A stretch of 64,000 bases of DNA, from assembly GCA_032433765.1 (NCBI GenBank), contig JAVIAB010000092.1, forward strand, positions 108,504,396 to 108,568,395, given 5' to 3'. The notes under the pieces are model-generated. The model had not been told where the DNA came from, did not search any database, and saw only the letters and a list, made by a program, of their open reading frames with translations. The position numbers and the translations under genes were made by a program. This document shows, piece by piece, positions 23,080-34,880 of this stretch (positions within the stretch are counted from its first letter, which is position 1; each line of letters begins with the position of its first letter). The DNA is from Megaustenia siamemsis. Lineage: Eukaryota; Mollusca; Gastropoda; Stylommatophora; Ariophantidae.

Positions 23080-23695
23080 CTTGTTTAGTCACTCTTACCT
23101 ATATCTGGGCAGTAATATAGACAAAGAAGAAGGAACAGAGAATAAAACAAAAATAATGTTATCAAAAGCAAAAGGAGCATTCGTTGTACTGGGAAACATT
23201 TGGAAGTCCAAAGTAATTAGATTAAATACAAAAATAAACATTTTCAGCTCCAATGTTAAATCAATCTTATTATATGGTCGTGAAACATACAGAACAACAA
23301 AAATGGCAATCATGAAGGTACAGGCCTTCATTAATGGATGCTTACGCAGAATAAAAGGATAGTAATGGCAAGACAAGATAACTAACATAGAATTATGGAA
23401 ATGTATCAGTCGAATACCAGTGGTTAAAGAGATACATTGAAGACAATGACGCTGGACAGGACACACACTACGGAAGCCAACTGAGAATATTACACAACAG
23501 GTCCTTTTTTTTTAGAATATCGAAGGAAAACGACAAAGACGAAGACCAAAATATTCTTGGAAATGACAGATGGAAGGAGAGATAAAGATGATGGGGAAGA
23601 CATGGAATGATCTTAAAAGAATGGCAGGAAACAGAACGGCATAGAAAGTGTTTGTTGAAGACCTATGCTTCACAGGGAGCTGAAAGGTAGAAAGA
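23080..23695 (+). pseudogene. LINE-A relative, degraded 3' part
   Basis: Plus-strand similarity to the C-terminal third of LINE-A: YLGSNIDKEEGTENKTKI, VLGNIWKSKVIRLNTKI, VQAFINGCLRRIKG, then with several stops KMMGKTWNDLKRMAGNRT and KVFVEDLC. It ends at the same C-terminus as LINE-A. Several in-frame stops make it a dead copy, truncated after the reverse transcriptase active site. Confidence 0.9.
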
Positions 23696-24180
23696 AGTCA
23701 TTATTATTTGTCACTTTGTCAGTGATGCCAGAAAATACAATTCATGAATAAAAAGTAAGTCTAATTGTCTGTTTTATTTTACATTTTTTAAATTGTTATA
23801 TTACCTATTACCTTTATTTTTTTTATTAAACATTTTTTTGTATTTTAAAAAAATGGAGCAGCAGAGGGTGTAGTTTGTGCCATCTAGTTAGCCTTGTTAG
23901 AAAATACGCTTGTCCACTGGCAAGATGGTGTGTGCATTGTAGCGGGATCTTTTCATGTGTTAACTCTGCGTAACTCAGCCTGGGTTTATTATTATTATAA
24001 TTATCTTTATTATTTTATATCTGCTCCCCATGAAACTAGTTCCTCTAACCGTTGAGCGCTAATTTCCCCGTAACTCTGGCATGCTCAGTAGCCACACTTT
24101 GGAACCCGCTTCGACTAGCGTGTTAAATCAAGTGGCAGCAGTTTCTTGAACTTTGGTAAGATCAAAACTTGTTTATCCAT
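23696..24180. other. AT-rich spacer
   Basis: No gene recognised. 'taatttccccgtaactctgg' and nearby sequence have no parallel elsewhere in the window. Confidence 0.35.
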
Positions 24181-24182
24181 GT

Positions 24183-24405
24183 ATCAATTCAGAGGAAGAG
24201 GTATGTTTACAGCACTGGGAAAAAAATTACAAATAATCAACAACAGAAAAAAAAACAAAGAACAATATATGGTCCTAATTAGGATCTAACCGTACTCCTT
24301 GGCACAGCGCCTTGCCACGAAAAGCCAAACGCTAGGGAACACTGCCAACTGATTATCTGTCATTTTTCCCGAGTGCTGTAAACATACCTCTTCCTCTGAA
24401 TTGAT
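24183..24405. repeat. Fold-back element with 34-bp perfect inverted repeats
   Basis: Arms 24183-24216 and 24372-24405 are exact reverse complements over 34 bp (arm begins 'atcaattcagaggaagagg'), separated by 155 bp. The loop read on the minus strand has 'tcagttggcagtgttccc' and 'gtacggttagatcc', loosely like polymerase III boxes A and B. It could be a MITE or an inverted SINE pair. No clear TSD is seen. Confidence 0.85.
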
Positions 24406-24878
24406 TCGGTGATTATCACCTCGGAATTTTCCCTCTATAATAATATTCATTTATTATTATTTGTCTCCTTTGTCCATTAATGCGGTGTCTAGATTCAACG
24501 GACTATATGGATAAAACCCAGCAGTTCAGCGGTCAGAAGTCATTTCTAACATCACGCCGTGGAGCTCAACGAGCAGGCAGAGACACGTAGAAATCCCTGG
24601 TCATTTCCTTTAATCTTTCGTAGTCCACGTCGTCTTGATATTGTCAAACCTCCTAGTCATTTGTTGGTTTTGATACATATAAAAAGAAAGACAGAAAGAA
24701 CAAAGGAAAGGAGGTAGAGAGAAAGAAAGGGGGAGAACGAAAGGAAGCTCCTTTGTAAACCGCCAGTCCATTTATCATATATTATTGAGTCTATTTGTTT
24801 TTATTTTATTTTTTTTTTTTTGCTCTGTGTGTTTATGGTAGATTGTTTTAAAGGAAACGGTGCAATTGCAGTCATTTC
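24406..24878. other. Spacer, purine-rich near 24680-24740
   Basis: A GA-rich tract (aaagaaagacagaaagaac and following) and a T-run near 24808. No gene. Confidence 0.4.
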
Positions 24879-24918
24879 AACTTCAGCGTGATATCCCCAA
24901 CTTCAGCGTGATATCCCC
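24879..24918. repeat. 20-bp direct repeat, left block (two units)
   Basis: Two perfect copies of 'aacttcagcgtgatatcccc'. The same unit reappears about 1.08 kb to the right. Confidence 0.95.
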
Positions 24919-25559
24919 AACTTGACACTTCCGTTGTAAAGATGGTTGATCTAGGTCACGTTCTCTCGACCGCTGCAGAAAGTGCATTCGGGATCTGATT
25001 AATTTCGGTTCTCCCTTGTACTTTTCTGCATTAAAGTAAAAATGATGATCTACTTATTACATCTGCGCCGCTAAAGCGAAGTTGTACGCTGGCAACAGTC
25101 CCTTTTTGACAAATCAAGTGTTGTGAATGCGACCTTCCAACGTCTAGACTTGATCTGCGCTTTACGTCACATTGGTGCTGTTCATGACCGTTGTTGGAAT
25201 TCCTTGACGCAAGTTATTTACATGTTACTTATTAAAGTAAACTACTTGGTCAACCGCAGTTTTATCTCTTTATGAATTTGCACCGTGTTTTGTTCGTCGT
25301 AGGCTGCTTTCACTAGAGTAATCAGGAATCTAAAGGGACCGAAATTGTTGTGAGTACGACATTTTTGGGTGCTACGTCATCGTAATGGTTCATTGTACAT
25401 CCCTAGAACGGCCGTACGCTAATCTTACGGTCTGTTGTTTGATGTGCGACGGGGATAATCTGACAATGAACTGTGTGTCTATATGTTCGGCATTGGAGTC
25501 AACAACGATGGCCTAACATCATCAAGCGCTATACATTTTAAAAAATATACGACGATCAT
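24919..25559. other. Sequence between the 20-bp repeat blocks
   Basis: No gene recognised in this part. Together with the R1 copy to the right it fills the gap between two blocks of the same 20-bp repeat. Confidence 0.3.
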
Positions 25560-25990
25560 CATTTTCATGAGGACGTGAACTCCCGGTATATGGTGGATAG
25601 GCGGCGTGAACATTGAAGGATATGCATGAAGTGTGTTCCTTGTTGCAGTTTCCTCATATTTCAAGTCCGGCTTGTTGCAGGAGCTACTGAGTTAAGTGCT
25701 CTGTGCACACCGTGAGCTGTGTGTCTCATCCGTTTTGATCATGTTTCGATATTCCAATTGTTTACGATGAATGATGATATCGTATGACAGGGAACAGTTG
25801 GCTGTGTTCACTTTCTGCGCGGTTTCGCCTTATGTCTTTTGGCGTGTGCTGAGACTGATATGATGGGGACTACAGTTACCTTTATTTGTTTGGGAGATGG
25901 GATATTAATTCGGATGATTACGCTGGCAGTTGAGCAATTATGGATTTTAATTCGTTTGCAGTGATACCGGGGCCTTCCATAACCAAATAA
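25560..25990 (-). repeat. R1 dispersed repeat, copy 4 (minus)
   Basis: Minus-strand copy starting at 'ggaaggccccggtatcac' (about 25980) and passing 'gtagctcctgcaacaag' to 'atatgaggaaactgcaacaa' (about 25640). It shares the longer end with copy 1. One frame reads GRPRYHCKRIKIHNCS and SVSAHAKRHKAKPRRK. Confidence 0.85.
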
Positions 25991-25996
25991 CCAAAT

Positions 25997-26058
25997 CCCC
26001 AACTTCAGCGCATATCCCCAACTTCAGCGTGATATTCCCACTTCAGCGTGACATCCCC
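25997..26058. repeat. 20-bp direct repeat, right block (three units)
   Basis: Three slightly varied copies of 'aacttcagcgtgatatcccc', in the same orientation as the block at 24879-24918. Confidence 0.9.
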
Positions 26059-28105
26059 TTTCAACAGACCACAAAATGAATGCTCCATGACAGTTGCTAA
26101 AGCTCACTGGTTAGAAACATTTGTTTCTTTCATCAGTCTTTTCTCCATGCGTCGTGCGTCGTTGAGTTGTAATTTCTGGAGAGTTAGGGCTGAAGCTTTG
26201 CTCGTTAAACGATCAACTAAAAAGATAAACTTAACTACACATCAATGTTTCTACACAATACAGATGAGAAATGATCAAAAGTATTTCAAAGTGAAAACAA
26301 AAATCATTTTTTGTCATATGGATACTGCATAAAAACTTTAGGTTATACCATTTGCAACAGTCTTAGTTTCAAAGTATATTTTATAATCTATTAGTATACG
26401 TAGGAAATTGTTGTCTTCGAATAGATACAGCATCGAGATTATTGGAGGCAGAATTTAAAAAAAATATAAAATGAAGGAAAAGGAAGAAAAAAAAATAAGG
26501 AGAAGAAAGAGAGAATGAAGAAAAAAATAAGAGGACACTGACGCATGATATACATAAACTTAAAGATTATAATTTTCTTAAAAAATAGATTGATAACTGT
26601 AAAGGAAAATAAAAGCGTATGCCACTATACACTCTCATCGTTCATTAGTTCAATAAATTACTTTCAAGCGACGAACGTTGACCCAAAGATAAAGGTTATT
26701 TGTAGTCCCCACTTACAAATTACTAATTGATACTGTTGCTGAAAACACGGCAACTAACTGGATTTTATCCTTAAAAATCCACGCATTCCGACTTTTTAAA
26801 GCAACATAAATCGAACAACACATTCACTTCGTCAATTCTCATTTTTTAAAACATAAAAACACATGGAAGTAGCCCATGCCTCATTTTCCAACCGATGACA
26901 AACCGGAAGTAAATGACAGACAAATTGCAACCTTTTTGCAGATGGAAAACAGGCAGCGGTACTCATAGATCAACAGACACAAATCGTGCGCTACATCTGA
27001 TATGCAAATATCATCTACAATTCGCGCCTGATTTCCACCGACAGACGTCAAGAAGACACTGAGAAGTACGGTTTCGTTCATGCTTAAAGGAACTCAGACG
27101 AAACGTTAATTCCTATAATTAAGGTCAGTTCTTTTCGTCACGTGATCACAGAGTAGTTATGTCCCGTCTGAGAGAGGACAGGTTACGTCAGTGCTTCTCA
27201 AGCTTGTGTTTGCTAATAGCCAACTTGACTTGTTTTCAACGTTGCCTTGCTCCACGAACATATTCTCATAGTGTGGCTACGTTTTGTCTGATAGAAATAT
27301 AAAAAATATCAATATTTGTTGGACATAAAACGATAGTGAAATCAATTATTTCAGTGATTTTCACTTTCATTTTCGGATGGCAATTATAGCCTAAAAGACA
27401 AAGTCTGAGATTGAACAGATCGTGCCTCGCCAAGAAGTAGGCAAAACCAACAAAACAACAATATGAAACGATATGATGATCATGAAAAGATCCTTATGGT
27501 GGGCATAGTACCAGGTATACGAGTTCAAGAAAATAGTGTCTGCAAGATGTCGTGGGCGAACAGCATATGACTACAAAAGACGATTGATCTTCGAGCAATA
27601 CTGAGAGATTGACTGTCACGGAAGACAGATTTCAATATGGAGAAGCTAGATGTTGGTGATGATAATGATGATGACGACGATGATGATGATGACAGGGACA
27701 TGTCTTATCAAAAATGCTTGAGAACTTTTTGATTACCGCTCCTGTGACGTCATCAATTTTTCCTCGACGGTTAAAATCACATAGAAGAACTTCACCAGTG
27801 CTACGGAGTTCGTGCATTTGAGCTAAAGGCTTCTTCAATGTGTTCGGAAGTGTGTCACGGACGTACTTCATACTGGGAAACGTGTTGGATACGGGATCTG
27901 AACACTATGAAGTTGTTCGTTATCCAGTGATGACGATCTGTGGAGTAAACTAAAGAAAAATCTCATGCACAAACTTCCTAAATGTCCACGAACCCTTCTT
28001 GTCTCAGTGTTTACTCAGGGTGGAATTCCTTGAAAAATCACGATTCAGATTATTTATTTATTGTGAACTTTTACGAGAGAAGTTGACTGCTCTTCTGCTG
28101 TTATA
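26059..28105. other. 2-kb spacer, no gene supported
   Basis: Frames at 26048-26332 (+), 26881-27081 (-) and 27632-27871 (-) have no recognised domain. The last ends in a GAT-rich tract (27657-27696), which may be the (GAT)n tail of a lost LINE insertion. No other repeat was recognised. Confidence 0.35.
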
Positions 28106-29412
28106 TTCCTGTATTCATCATCATCATCATCGAGTGCCGTCTCCGCAACGAAGGTTGGCTACCATGGAGCGCCATTCGGCTCTGTATCTTGCTTTGATAG
28201 TGCAGGTTGTCATAGGCTGATTTATCCATCTTTTGTTGTTACTCGTCCATGTTAGTCTTGGTCTGCCTCTGCCTCTTTTACCTTGTATTTTCCCCTCCAG
28301 GATTACTTTTAGTAGGCTGTTGTGTCTTTTAACATGGGGCAAAAATCGCATTTGTCTTGTTCGAATTGTGCTTAGTAGTTCTCTTTTTTTAGTTGTTTTA
28401 AGACTTCATCATTTGTTTTCTTTTCCTTCCATCCAATTCTACCCATTCTTCTATATATCCACATTTCAAAGGCTTCAATTCTCTGTTCTGGTTTCTTGTC
28501 TAATGTCCATGTTTCTGCACCATATAGGAATATTGAGAAGATGTAACATTTTGCTATTCTTAGTTTTAGCCCTAGTGTTATTTGTTTTGATGTTGGTATG
28601 TTCTTCATGGCATTAAAATTACTTTTTGCCATTCCTATTCTTTTGTTTATTTCAGTTGCACATTTCCATTACTGGTTATAGTATGTCCATGGTAGTTGTA
28701 GTTCTGAACTGTCTCCAGGTCTATTCCTTCAATGTTGATATCCACTTGTGGGTTTTGAGTATTTCCTTTGTTTATGATCATAGTTTTAGTCTTTTTGAAA
28801 TTCATATCTAGTCCATATTTTTTGCTTGTCATGTTTATTTCATTAAGTAATTGTTGCAGATCTTTAGGATTTTCTGCTAGATGTACAGTATCGTCAGCAT
28901 ATCTTAGGTTATTGATTATCTTTCCATTAATTTGTAGGTCTGGCATCTCTGAGTTGCTCCGTGTATAGATTGAACAAGCTTGGTGATAGGATGCATCCCT
29001 ATCTTACTCCTCTTTTTATATCAATGGGTGTAGAGTTCTCTTTGTTTTATTTTATTATTGCTGTTTGCTCCCAGTATAGATTGCGTATTAGTCGTATATC
29101 CATGTCATCTAGATGTATCTCTTTTAGACATTCTATAAGTTGTTTGTGGTGTACTCTATCAAAAGCTTTGGTGTAGTCTATGAAGCAGGCATATATTGGT
29201 TTATTTACTTCTGTTTACTTTTCGATTAATGTTCTCATGCAGAATATGGCTTCTTTTGTCCCGCTATTTTTCCTAAATCCAAATTGTTGCTCATCTAATT
29301 CAGTATTAATTTTATTCTGAATCCTTCCTTGTATAACTTTAAGCAAGATTTTTGTAACATGGCTCATTAGGTTTATTGTTCTAAAGTCACTGCATTCAAC
29401 TGCACAATTCCT
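28106..29412 (-). mobile_element. LINE-B, reverse transcriptase portion, decayed
   Basis: Starting at an (ATC)n tail (28108-28122, plus strand), the minus strand encodes RGRGRPRLTWTSN, IEAFEMWIYRRMGRIGW, LYGAETWTLDKK, and further 5' LRYADDTVHLAENPKDLQ, GCILSPSLFNLY, and YTKAFDRVHHKQL. The motif order is that of a non-LTR reverse transcriptase plus C-terminal region. Frameshifts near 28360, 28640 and 28946 and stops make it a pseudogene. The 5' end stops near 29412, where SINE-2 begins. Relatives are at 32790, 42190, 43463 and 56521. Confidence 0.88.
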
Positions 29413-29424
29413 CTATTATGTGTG

Positions 29425-29665
29425 AATTTATGGAGCAGCGGAGCACTGGGTTATTCAGAGGTAAGACGTTTTTTTTCTGTAAAGGAAAGTCACGGATTCG
29501 ATCCCAACCACGGGCAGCAGGAATTTGTCAAAAATTGAACCCGTGGTTTCTTTGTGGCTTTACCCTCCTCTGGTCTTTCGGTAGTGAGATCCGATGTCTA
29601 CTGCTTTCGCAAAATGGTGAAAAACATGAGGTCCCTCCCATGTGGACAAGCGCACGATAAGAAGA
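29425..29665 (+). mobile_element. SINE-2, compact copy
   Basis: Head 'gagcactgggttattcagag' with box B-like 'cacggattcgatccc', then a single 'gtggtttctttgtggcttta' segment, then 'agtgagatccgatgtctact'. It is the unexpanded counterpart of the 11.2-12.7-kb copy. Confidence 0.7.
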
Positions 29666-29885
29666 CTTCGCAGCCTTAAGTCTAAAAGAGAAGCCTACAA
29701 ATCTTCGCTGTCTGTACAAAATTTGTTAAGAAATTATACACATGAAGATAAATGTGTTAGACAGAAAGGCGCAAATATCGCGGCTTTGTCGTAAAATAAC
29801 GACACATCACATCCACGCCAAATTAACGGGTGAAAGCTAAAAAGATAATGATGCAGTGTTTTTAGAATAATGTGTGCCATAATAA
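29666..29885. other. Spacer
   Basis: No gene recognised. Confidence 0.35.
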
Positions 29886-31700
29886 AAGTAAAGTAAAGAG
29901 CCCCCGTCACGCCAAGTGGCAGTAGAGTTCTTTCATATTGTACATCTGATTTGACTTTGAATCTTCCTCGCTAATTCTACGCCGGATCGTCGGTTGTCGT
30001 AGTCAGGTTTTGATATTTGCTTAGGCCGTCTTCATTTTCCTCTGAGACATTGACGTAATTTATTTTGTGGATTTTGTTATGTCCTTCGTACAGGTTTTCT
30101 ATCTACCAATCATCCTTTCGCCTGAAGTATTGTCTATATCTGCAATGTCGTATCCTGTATAACTCTTACTATCTTTTGTAATTCTTGCAGTGGCCCATAT
30201 GGTTTTGTCTTAGTGTTGTATCTATGGACCAATGGATTTTCCTCAGTCTACTATATTCAGTGCAGTCTTGAAGTATGTGTTCAGTAGCCAGGGGCGCCTG
30301 ACGACATGTACATGTATATGAGGTGCCGATCTTGAATTTGGTATACATGTGACTATGGAGTCGATTGTGTCCTGTTCAGGGGTGTATAATGATAACTTGT
30401 TCACAATTATTCATATTATGAAAGGCATCCTGATTTGGGGCTTGTGGTCCTCTGATTGATTTGATTATCTGTTTCTTATGATGGTATGTAACCGGTGCAT
30501 CTAGCTGTGTGCCTGTTGAACCTTCCTTTATCAACTGATCCGTTTTCTCATTTCCTGGTATTCCACAGTGAGATGGAATCCACTGCAGGGCAACCCTGTG
30601 GTGCTTGCAGAGTTCAGTCAATAAGATGTGGCAATTTTATGGATTGTAGTGTCTGGGGTACTGATTTTGCATTTGTTAAAAACACAACAGGTTGTGGGCT
30701 AAGATTACTGTTCAACAGTTTTTCTATTGCCAACTTTATTGCTTGTATTTCTGCATCATAATTGTGACAATATTTCCCTGTTGCTATTTTATTCATATCC
30801 CTAGTGTTATTTGGGTACTCTATATATGCACCTGCTCCCCCATTCTTTACTGCATTCTGTGCTGATCCATCTGTGTACACCCGAATCCTTAGGTCGTGTG
30901 GGTATTCTTCATCCAAGAAACTGAGAGTTATTGTTTTACGTTGTATACTATACTGTTCCTCCTTGCCAAGTATTCCTTTCACTTCTGTCCGTATTTGTAT
31001 TGACAATCCCGATTTATCTGTCCAAGGAGTCTGTTCTGGTATGGGCAGTAGGGGGTTAACAATTCTTTATATGTCTGGTGTTCGCTTGACTTGGTGGATA
31101 AAACTGCTTCTCTTAAGTCGTCCCAATGCAAGATTTTGGAATCGGTCCTTCATTGGATGTCTCGGCAGGCATGAACATTTTTCGGCCTGTAACAGCACCT
31201 TTGTGTCTTTCCGTTCTCATCCTCCACACTTTCTCCATCTCCAATATGTGTGTTGATTTCATCGCTCCTGTGATGACCATAAGTGCCTGGTTTTGTACTT
31301 TATCCAGCTCTTTCAGTGTGGTGTTTGAGCACCATGCGGATGATCCATATTCTAAATTTGGGCGTTTACTCTGTTGGTAAACTTTACTTTACAGTTTTCT
31401 TAGAACAGCCAACTTCCTCCTTGCTTTTTGTGTTGCCTTATTTATTTGCTGTTTCCAAAATAGTTTGTTGTCAAATGTAACTCCGAGATACGTAGCTTGA
31501 ATGTCTTCTTTCATAGGCTCATTGTTTATTTAGATGGCTCCTGCTTTTTTTGGGGGAGAGTGAAAAGTGTAATACTGTATTTGTCTGTATTGATGCTGAT
31601 ACACCATCTGTTGGTACAGGTTTTAATTTTAAGTTCTTCTCGTGTCATTATGTCTTATTCTGTCTCAGCTGGAGACATTTATTTCTTTTTCTCTCAATCG
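29886..31700 (-). mobile_element. LINE-F, RNase H-bearing LINE, 5'-truncated
   Basis: Minus-strand non-LTR element of the I/Jockey-like type: end of the reverse transcriptase region (about 31690-31030), RNase H (about 30880-30530), a Cys-containing C-terminal part (YTCTCRQAPLATEHIL, about 30320-30250), then a 3' UTR ending 'gccacttggcgtgacggggg' 'ctctttactttac'. That last segment is the SINE-1 tail. The 5' end stops at a (TA)n tract. Confidence 0.82.
30376..31006 (-). pseudogene. LINE-F RNase H domain, frameshifted
   Basis: Frame 31006-30614 has VYTDGSAQNAVKNGGAGAYI (first Asp), YDAEIQAIKLAIEKLL (Glu) and VVFLTNAKSV. Frame 30621-30376 has LQWIPSHCGIPGNEKTDQLI, with the SH and Asp that close an RNase H fold. 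The two meet by a frameshift or stop near 30615. In the third catalytic position most families have TDS; here it reads TNA, so a catalytic Asp seems lost. RNase H removes RNA from the RNA/DNA hybrid during element replication. This copy is inactive. The preceding region (31040-31500) reads PNLEYGSSAWCSNTTLKELD, the usual stretch after the reverse transcriptase. Confidence 0.85.
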
Positions 31701-31711
31701 TCTAATCTGTC

Positions 31712-31712
<1 letters not shown>

Positions 31713-31786
<74 letters not shown>

Positions 31787-31820
31787 AATATATATATATC
31801 TGTCTGTGTGTGTGTGTGTC

Positions 31821-31896
<76 letters not shown>
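31713..31896. repeat. Interrupted (TA)n microsatellite
   Basis: Long TA runs broken at about 31779-31832 by 'tctgtctgtgtgtgtgtgtg'. It lies between LINE-F and SINE-1. Confidence 0.95.
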
Positions 31897-32277
<381 letters not shown>

Positions 32278-32446
32278 CGATATGAGCAATATTTGAACGT
32301 TGACTTTCGAGGGATTTAAATAATATGCCATTTTTTCTTTGTCAGTTGCCTTTTTCTTTCCCTCGTTCCACTGATACGTTTATGTGTTTGAGTTATGTTG
32401 GTGTGCCTGCGTTCTGGCTTTCTGGTACGTTTTGGTATATATAAAA

Positions 32447-32675
32447 ATGTAAGTAAAGTACCCCCGTCACGCCAAGTGGCGTATAGAGAATATGGTGTTA
32501 GTGACCATACATTTTACAGACCTTAAGCACATGATTTTTGGGGTAATGTGGTCGGTATTACGCCCGTGCCGTTCTTCTTTCCCAGAAAAAAATCCGGCAC
32601 CCATTAAAGGCTGGGTAAACCCGGAAGCCGTCGGTTGGGATCGAACCCTACTTCTTGTCCTTTGTAGTGTTTTGG
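32447..32675 (-). mobile_element. SINE-1 copy (minus), head-truncated
   Basis: Reading the minus strand from 32675: 'ctacaaaggacaagaag', box B 'gggttcgatccc', 'gggtttacccagcc', 'aacaccatattctctatacg', tail 'ccacttggcgtgacgggggt'. The first ~40 bp of the head is missing. Confidence 0.88.
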
Positions 32676-32789
32676 TATATGGCTGAGAAAATATGAACGG
32701 ACTTCTTTAATATGATTACATAAACAAATTACAACTGCTTGCAAAAGCTGTATGTTAGTTACATCAACATTTTCCTACAGACAAACATG

Positions 32790-33325
32790 AGATACAGTAA
32801 TTTTAATGCCATGAAAAATATACTAACATCAAAAGAAATAACACAGGGGCTAAAACTAAAAATAGCAAAATGTTATATCTTCTCAACATTCCTATATGGT
32901 GCATAAACATGGACACTATACAAGAAAACACAACAGAGAATTGAAGCCTTCGAAATGTGAATATATAGAAGAATAGGTAGAACTGGATGGAATGAAAAGA
33001 AAACAAACGATGAAGTCTTAAAACTACTAAACATTAAAAGAGAACTACTAAGCACAATTCAAACAAGACAAATGTGATTTTTGGGCCATGTTAATAGACT
33101 CAACAGCCTAATAAAAGTAACCTTGTAGGGGAAAATACAAGGTAAAAGAGACAGAGGCAGACCAAGACTAACATGGACGAGTAACATAAAAAAAATGGAC
33201 AACTCAGCCTATGACAACCTGCACCATCAAAGCAAGAGACAGCAGAATGGCGCCCCATGGTAGCCAACCTTCGTTGCGGAGATGGCTACTCGATGATAAT
33301 GATGATGATGATGATGATGATGACG
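32790..33325 (+). mobile_element. LINE-B 3' fragment (plus)
   Basis: C-terminal region of LINE-B with stops: NFNAMKNILTSKEITQGL-like start, 'ggaatgaaaagaaaacaaac', 'aggcagaccaagactaacat', ending 'gtagccaaccttcgttgcgg' and a (GAT)n tail at 33294-33323. Confidence 0.85.
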
Positions 33326-34429
33326 AACCAAATATGCCATTATCACACATTATGAGTGTTTTCATTGTATGACGTCGGTGCTATTATCAAACAGCAATTA
33401 CTACGCTGTATTTTCAACATTTGTTTTTAACGTTTCACCACTCCAAGGGGTTATATAATTGAATATAGGGATGAAAACAGGTTTTTTTGTCTGTTTTTGG
33501 CCAATGTTTTCAGTAAGAAGTAGATGGAATATATTACCGTGACAGATTAAAAAATTAGGGAAACAGAGAGAAAAGATGATTAACGATTTAAAAGAAACAC
33601 TGTTTGTAGCAAGTCAACATGAACTCTGTTTAGATAAAAAGTTGTGCAAAGAGATGATTACCAAAATAGGCACAGTACCTGATGATATTGATTGCATTAT
33701 TGTTATAGTTACTATTATTATTATCATCATTATTATTTGGAGTTGTTATGTTAATGTTTACCGTTCCCATTGTTAATACTTTCTGAATCACTGGGTTAAA
33801 TATAAATAAACTGCACAGTACACAATTGACTCCCACTAATCCCTTTTCTCCGGAAATAGAATGACGTTGCTATTCAAGATGGCAAGTCAGTTAAAAACTT
33901 TGCTGCAGCTAGAATAGTAGTACAGTAGCAGGTGACTCATGTAAAATAATCGTTACAATTTGACATCTACCATTTTAATTCATTGTGACAAGCTGAACCC
34001 AACTGTGCTATTCTCGCAGAAACTGTCCAGGGAGACTTTCCATAGCGTCTAGTTTCAGTTTAACTGATGATTTTAGTTCTACATACCTAGGGAATAGCGA
34101 CGTCATCAGCGGTGGGCATATGTAGAGTTCCTTTCCCTCATCAGATTTCTTGTCCACCCAGTTTTTAGTGTACCGTAGACTTTTATCTGGTAAAGAAAAA
34201 CGGTTTGACGTTGTGCTGCCCACGCTAACTGATTTCAAGTCTGTGGTCAATCATTGTGGGTGCTGCAATAAGTTTTGTATATGCCACATCTAAATCGCGG
34301 CAGGGTTCTTTCTCTCTTGTTTTATTTGTGTGCAAACAAAAAAACACCCATTTGAATTTCTTACAATTGTCTAATTCTGGAGTTATCTATAATAATTCTA
34401 AGTTCCCTGGACAACTAAAAAACTCAAGG
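33326..34429. other. 1.1-kb spacer, no confident gene
   Basis: The minus-strand frame 34250-34008 (80 codons, no ATG start) has non-repetitive composition (SVGSTTSNRFSLPDKSLRY) but no recognised domain. An in-frame stop is directly upstream. It could be an exon or chance. Confidence 0.3.
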
Positions 34430-34735
34430 ACGAAATTCTCAAAAGGCCAACACTAAAAATGAGATGCTAAAAAACATCAGGAAGAAACAATCAACATTTT
34501 TCGGGCACATTATGAGAAGAGGAAAGTTGGAATACTTGGTTACAACTGGCAAAATAAAAGAAAAGAGAGATCGCGGACGACAAAGAGAGAAAATACTAGA
34601 TATCTTGGTTTCATGGGATGGAAAACGGTCAACAACAGAATTGATACAATGCACTGTAGATAGAAGATTGTGGAAAGACATGATCACTACGCCATCTGGT
34701 ACGTCACATGATTATGATGAAATATAATTCTCAAT
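34430..34735 (+). mobile_element. LINE-C 3' fragment (plus)
   Basis: Reads MLKNIRKKQSTFFGHIMRRG, LEYLVTTGKIKEKRDRGRQR and LIQCTVDRRLWKDMITTPSG, parallel to the LINE-C ends at 19.9 and 39.9 kb. It ends 'cacatgattatgatgaaat' (a degraded TGA tail). Confidence 0.82.
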
Positions 34736-34880
34736 ATGTGATGCTCTGCTAGAGGTGGTCTCAGCTTGTTATGCAAGAGGCAGCTTCTCATATTTGAGTT
34801 TTTGCAGGACACGAGATATTTAGAGGACGGGGTCGGTGCCAAACAAAGCTGTTTAACACCTACCTCCACCTATACCGCAG
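34736..34880. other. Short spacer
   Basis: Nothing recognised. Confidence 0.3.

Noticed and set aside
27632..27871. 79-codon minus ORF ending in a His-rich stretch
   Set aside because: The His run comes from a (GAT)n tract and no domain is visible; I could not support a gene.
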